From the NCBI RefSeq assembly GCF_000165425.1, contig NW_001798969.1, forward strand, positions 205,022-269,021: a stretch of 64,000 bases of DNA, written 5' to 3'. A program made the translations under genes and the position numbers. This DNA is from Paramecium tetraurelia. Lineage: Eukaryota; Ciliophora; Oligohymenophorea; Peniculida; Parameciidae. This document shows, in pieces, positions 59,908-64,000 of this stretch. Position 1 is the stretch's first letter. The number at the start of each line of letters is the position of its first letter. The notes under the pieces are model-generated. The model saw only the letters and a list, made by a program, of their open reading frames with translations, ran no database searches and was not told where the DNA came from.

Positions 59908-60283
59908 TAATAAATTATATTTTTATCTTTTCAAATACTTCAAAATTTGGATGGACTTACTCACATTTTTGTTCTATTGTATAATATTGACTATTTTTAG
60001 AAAATGGATGCTATCAATATTTATTACCAATTGGTTCTCTTTTCAGAATTTAAAAAGACAATTTATCATAAAATAAAATTTATTCTTTATCATAAATTCA
60101 TTTATCATGATTTTTAAATTACATCTTGTTTCCTCTAATTGTAATTGGAGACTGAAAATGTAGAAAGAGATTATAGATAAATATTTTTATATGTTTAATT
60201 GAATGGAAGAGAACAGTCTAGTTTCTCAAATGAATATTAAATAAATAAGATTCAATAATTAACAAGTCTGTTTAATTATGTAT
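59908..60283. other. AT-rich convergent spacer
   Basis: About 375 bp lies between the kinesin stop and the CBM20 gene stop. It is A/T-rich with scattered short frames only and nothing that I recognise. Confidence 0.5.
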
Positions 60284-60905
60284 TCATTATTGGACAAGAA
60301 GCTCAAATGATTCTTCCTGGAATTAAATAGAAAGAGATTTCACAATTGGTGAAAATCCAACTGAATCCAAGTTTGAAAGATTGTCACTCTCTAAATCAGA
60401 TTCCTAAAATATGTAATAAATTTTACAGATGTAAATCCCTCTTAATCGAATGGATTCAGAACATTTTGAAGTTTTATCTTTTTTATCTTATCTAATAAAT
60501 CGTTATAAAAATATACCTAAATTGATTGATTCATCATCAGAAAGGTCATATAATGATTATATTCGAATAACTTACAATAATTGGGAGTTGTAAGAAAATA
60601 TAATACTCTGGGATTGGTACCGAATTTATATTACTCTATTGTCACTGTCCTCCCAACTCACTTAATTGCCATTTCTGATTATTGCTTTGAACTCGATAAG
60701 TTAGTCTATATTAGCACTATAATATACTTTCATTCACATCAACAGATATGCTACCAACCCAAAATGGATAAATATCTGGGTTTGTAGATAATTGAAGGCT
60801 ATTTGAAGGGTTCCATAACCCTAACTCCTTGACACTTCCCACAATGCAAACAGACTCACATAGAGTAGTTTCACATCTAACTTTAAAATTCAATTTAATT
60901 GCCAT
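60284..60905 (-). CDS. Stand-alone CBM20 starch-binding protein
   Basis: The protein is about 180 aa with three introns (22, 25 and 23 nt). The first 100 residues are a CBM20 domain: LNFKVRCETT, VCIVGSVKELGLWNPSN, PFWVGSISVDV and, across the 22-nt intron, LIEFKAIIRNGNQVSWED. The paired Trp sites and the EFK-I-R-G core match starch- and glycogen-binding modules. The rest is acidic and Ser-rich, with no catalytic domain. Known stand-alone or phosphatase-linked CBM20 proteins target glycogen or amylopectin granules. A storage-granule adaptor is an inference. Confidence 0.78.
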
Positions 60906-61397
60906 AAAACTGAGTTTTTCGAGAAATATTGATGTATTATTTTTAATATTTAAATCGAAAAAATGATCCTTAAGAATCAGCGATTTTTTCTAATATTTAT
61001 AAAAAAAACTTATAAATTAATTACAGATAAGAAATCGAATTCTCTTTTGAATAATCTCTGTGATTTTAAATATATAACAATTTTACTAGAAAGATAATTC
61101 GGATCCCGCTTCTAATTTTTTTCATTTAATCAAGCTTTTAAACAAAAATTAAAAAACGAGTAATTTCTTAAAAAAAATGATAATTTAACATTTGATTATA
61201 AAATTTAAAAATTGCAAACAGTTAACTTTTTCAAAACTTAAGTTGAACTCATTCCTTAACCTTTATACACAGTTCAGTCTTCATTTTCTTGAGGAATTTT
61301 TAAAATCAATAAAAAAAACTTTATATTAATTAATTATAATATCATAAAATTTATGTTATATAAATATATATATATATTACATAATTAACAAATTGTT
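60906..61397. other. AT-rich intergenic spacer
   Basis: About 490 bp of extremely A/T-rich sequence with A/T homopolymers lies upstream of the CBM20 gene and downstream of the XPG-like gene. No gene or RNA was recognised. Confidence 0.6.
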
Positions 61398-63442
61398 TCA
61401 CTTAATCAACGACTAAAAATACTCATTGGTCTTTAACAAAATATCAAATCTCATTCCCTTTTTCTAGTGGATATAATCAAATAATTTGATAAATTCTGTC
61501 CAACAATCTATGTAATGTTATAAATTATGATTTGCCATAAATTCTTATTTGGATTTCTTTTTTTTCAAAAATTAATAAAATTCTTCATTATAATTATATT
61601 TTTTATAAAAAGGATTTTATTGACCAATATTTATAAATTGCTCAATAAGGCCACGTTAATTAAGCTCAAAATATAATCCTATTAATATTGCATCATACTG
61701 TTAACCGTAATTTTTACTTATACAACTGATAAAATCTCCAAAATAATCTAATTAACCTAATTTAGAAACACTATTAATCACAAAAAATCTCAAAAGTAAC
61801 AAAATCTTTTCATCTTCCTCTTAATAATGTTCAGACAAATTAATTAATTGTTTTGTTATCAAATTTTCCTTTTTATCTGCAAATGGTGCTATTATCTCAT
61901 CATCCTTCTCATTTTATGGATTATAAAAGTGCCCAAATAAAATAGGTTTATAGGGTGTTTCCAATAATTTTAGATAAATGAAGAAGGGAATAAAATATTG
62001 AGGTTTAGCATATGACAAAGCAGATGCATATAAAGAACCTTTTTAATTATCCAAATCAATTAAGCCTTATAAATGCAGAAATCTCAAATTTAAATTTAAT
62101 TAAATCAGATCTGAATTTATTTATTATGATTGCTCACCAAGTTCAAATGAAGATTTTCTGGATGTCAATTTTAATGTCTTATAATAAAAATGAATTGAAC
62201 GCAATAAGGTTGGGTTTTTAATTGTCTCTTTAAACAAATTAAAAGAAGTATTCAACTTGATTTAATTCTTTCCTTGGAAATATCCAATATTCAATTTTTC
62301 AAAGGCCATCTAAGAAGGTTCAATAAATTCATATTCTTAGAATTCTAAAGGTTAAAGGAGAGACTGCTCTTTGTAGAACAACCCTATTCCATTACTTTAA
62401 AACACCAAAATTTCAGTTGGTAATTAGATAGCACTGGCAGATGCAGTCTATAACCTCAGTTCATCAAAATTTATATCAATGTATGGAGAATCTTTGATTT
62501 GTTGCATAAACTAAGTGATCTTAACTGGATCAACCAGAAAGTTAGCAAATTTTTAAACTCTCTATTATAGGGTGAGCTTTCCAGCAAAGAATTATTATCC
62601 AATATTGTAGAGAACATTAAATTAATCAGACCTTGGTAATTCTGAAAAAGGCTTTGTAAACTTTGTTTGGCTAAATTAATTTAGAATTTGTTCATTATAG
62701 CCTATGCATTCATTACGAGTGCAATAGTCATGTAATTAATATAATTCTGCTAGAGAATCTAAACTTAATTAGGATTTAGCAGTTAATAGTTTTATGTCAA
62801 TCCATTCGAAAGAGTTTTCGAAAATGTTTAAAATCAAATAATTTAATTCCTTGAAACTAAAACACTTCTCCAATAAGGATATCTCTGCTAATATTCTAAA
62901 CGATTAATAAGAGTAATTTACCCACTTATTAAATTGTTGGTAAAGAGATAGCGAATTTAACTTCCCGCATCTGGAACAACTAAAAATTGGATTTGCAATT
63001 CTCTTAGCCAATCAATGATCATTCTTTTGGGTAACAAAGTATCAATAACAGCATCATTATATATTAATTCTCTGAACTGTGCTCTATATAGATTTGATAG
63101 TATCATTAATTTACTTATTTTTTTCTGATTAGCATTTCATTATAATCTTTGAATTTATTTTCTAATGGATTTACGATGACAAAATAACAATTGGCGTGAT
63201 ATTATGTTCTTTTAGCATTTAGAAAAAGTTCACAACATTTAACTTTAATTCATCATAATTAATATCAAAGAGATTAGGAAACTTAATTACTTAATGAATT
63301 AAATAATCTTGATGAACCCCTAAATAACCTCCATTTAAAGTTTGCAATTGACTAGAATAAAATATACAAAATACTCTCTCTAGATGATATCAAACACTTC
63401 CATAATGTGTCTTAGCTTCTAATTGAGTCTATAAATATTCAT
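61398..63442 (-). CDS. XPG/MKT1-like protein
   Basis: A long minus-strand frame of about 370 codons ends at TGA 61398. Upstream exons, joined by small introns, add an N-terminal region with GGYLGVHQDYLI and ITPIVIL, where XPG-type nucleases have their first acidic cluster and an I-PIFVFDG strand. A later segment with MIIDWLRELQIQFLVVPDAGS resembles the region that reads IPYIVAPYEAEAQ in XPG and MKT1. The acidic catalytic residues look poorly conserved, as in MKT1, a post-transcriptional regulator. The family call is tentative, and exon joins between 62.5 and 63.4 kb are unresolved. Confidence 0.5.
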
Positions 63443-63775
63443 GTATTAAAATAATATATTAATTATAAAATATTGTAATTAGTTTTTATTCTTACTTTAC
63501 CTAGTTTAAGATTTGAAAGTATAGCGATTATACCTGTAAATTATAAATGAACCTTAATTCTTGATTAATTGAAATTTGTAGGAACACCCACATTTAAATT
63601 CTAATTATATAGTCATCTCTACTAAATGATTATATACATATTAATGAATAGACTTTGAAATACCTCAAAAATTTTAAGATTGTTTTAAACACAAAAACGC
63701 AAATTTGATTTTTTTATGAATAATTGTATATAAATATGGATTTGCGATATGATTATTAATTCATTTCAAGCAAAT
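63443..63775. other. AT-rich spacer
   Basis: About 330 bp of A/T-rich intergenic sequence lies between the start of the XPG-like gene and the stop of the TLDc gene at the edge. Nothing else is seen. Confidence 0.5.
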
Positions 63776-64000
63776 ATTAACATAATAGCCTCAAATTACA
63801 TAATATTTGGCTCAGGTGATCCGAATAAATGATTTTTTGCATGTGCTTATCCATATTGACTAAATTAATAGGCATATCCTAAATTTGATGAACCTTTCTA
63901 AAAATCATTCATGATAATTATATCCTAATACCCATATTGTATCTGGGATTAACAAAATAACATTGTATAACTTTTGTCTTTTTAAGTATAAATTTCATCG
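63776..64000 (-). CDS. TLDc-domain protein, C-terminal part, runs off window
   Basis: The last coding exon reads GSSNLGYAYQFSQYGQ, AHAKNHLFGSPEPN and IMQFEAIMLIF before TGA 63776. This matches the end of a TLDc domain (SNLG-Y then A-SFLAG then EIEVF pattern). TLDc domains occur in oxidation-resistance proteins and, in ciliates, in many B-box or coiled-coil proteins, and can bind V-ATPase. The upstream exon is cut by the window edge and the exact intron is not resolved, so only the domain call is offered. Confidence 0.55.

Noticed and set aside
1-64000. Reading TAA and TAG as stops, which breaks nearly every gene into fragments.
   Set aside because: Conserved domains (hydrolase, uL23, kinesin, cofilin, NAT) continue through TAA and TAG at positions that fit Gln. 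TGA alone marks the ends.
1-64000. Search for transposons, virus-like elements, CRISPR arrays and bacterial-type operons.
   Set aside because: No transposase, reverse transcriptase, integrase, terminal repeat or capsid-like protein was seen, and spacer structure is eukaryotic.

Overview
The window reads as macronuclear DNA of a Paramecium-type ciliate. In every convincing gene TAA and TAG sit inside conserved protein and must be read as glutamine, so TGA is the only stop. Almost every gene with a break in frame is repaired by a GT...AG intron of about 19-34 nt. Genes are packed on both strands with short AT-rich gaps. No tRNA, rRNA, CRISPR array, bacterial-type signal, transposon or virus-like element was found. 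Exon joins were deduced by eye from reading frame and GT/AG, so individual splice sites carry some doubt even where the gene is secure.

Left third (0-20 kb). A coiled-coil protein (150) is followed by a dienelactone hydrolase (1309). Next come two tandem paralogues (2048-5968) that each appear to carry three globin-like domains, then a Gln-rich protein, a pseudokinase with MORN repeats, a divergent pair of small genes, a long HEAT-repeat phosphatase-regulator-like gene, a probable relic of a heterotrimeric G-alpha gene, two small hypothetical genes and a cyclic-nucleotide-gated channel with a zinc knuckle.

Middle (20-44 kb). A 547-aa coiled-coil protein starts 9 bp from the channel gene. It is followed by a PH-like/pseudokinase protein, a two-pass membrane protein, an STPGR (SHIPPO-like) protein, a secreted protein with acidic Gly-Asp-Gln repeats and a beta/gamma-crystallin-like end, a ferlin of about 1550 aa, an EFHC/Rib72-like triple-DM10 ciliary protein, three tandem arylamine N-acetyltransferases (one frameshifted), an LRR protein and a TMBIM/BAX-inhibitor-like protein.

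Right third (44-64 kb). A ubiquitin hydrolase and a TPR protein start 20 bp apart on opposite strands. After them come a broken SCP2-domain relic, a Gln-rich protein, ribosomal protein uL23 (L23a), a third pseudokinase, ADF/cofilin, a second two-pass membrane paralogue, an acyl-CoA dehydrogenase/oxidase, a kinesin, a stand-alone CBM20 protein, an XPG/MKT1-like protein and, running off the right edge, a TLDc-domain protein.

Themes are cilia and cell cortex (kinesin, DM10, STPGR, TPR, channel), regulated secretion and membrane fusion (ferlin, crystallin-type secreted protein), and recent duplication with decay (globin pair, NAT trio, membrane-protein family, SCP2 and G-alpha relics). The most noteworthy items are the triple-globin pair, the secreted crystallin/repeat protein, the NAT array and the set of three differently built pseudokinases.
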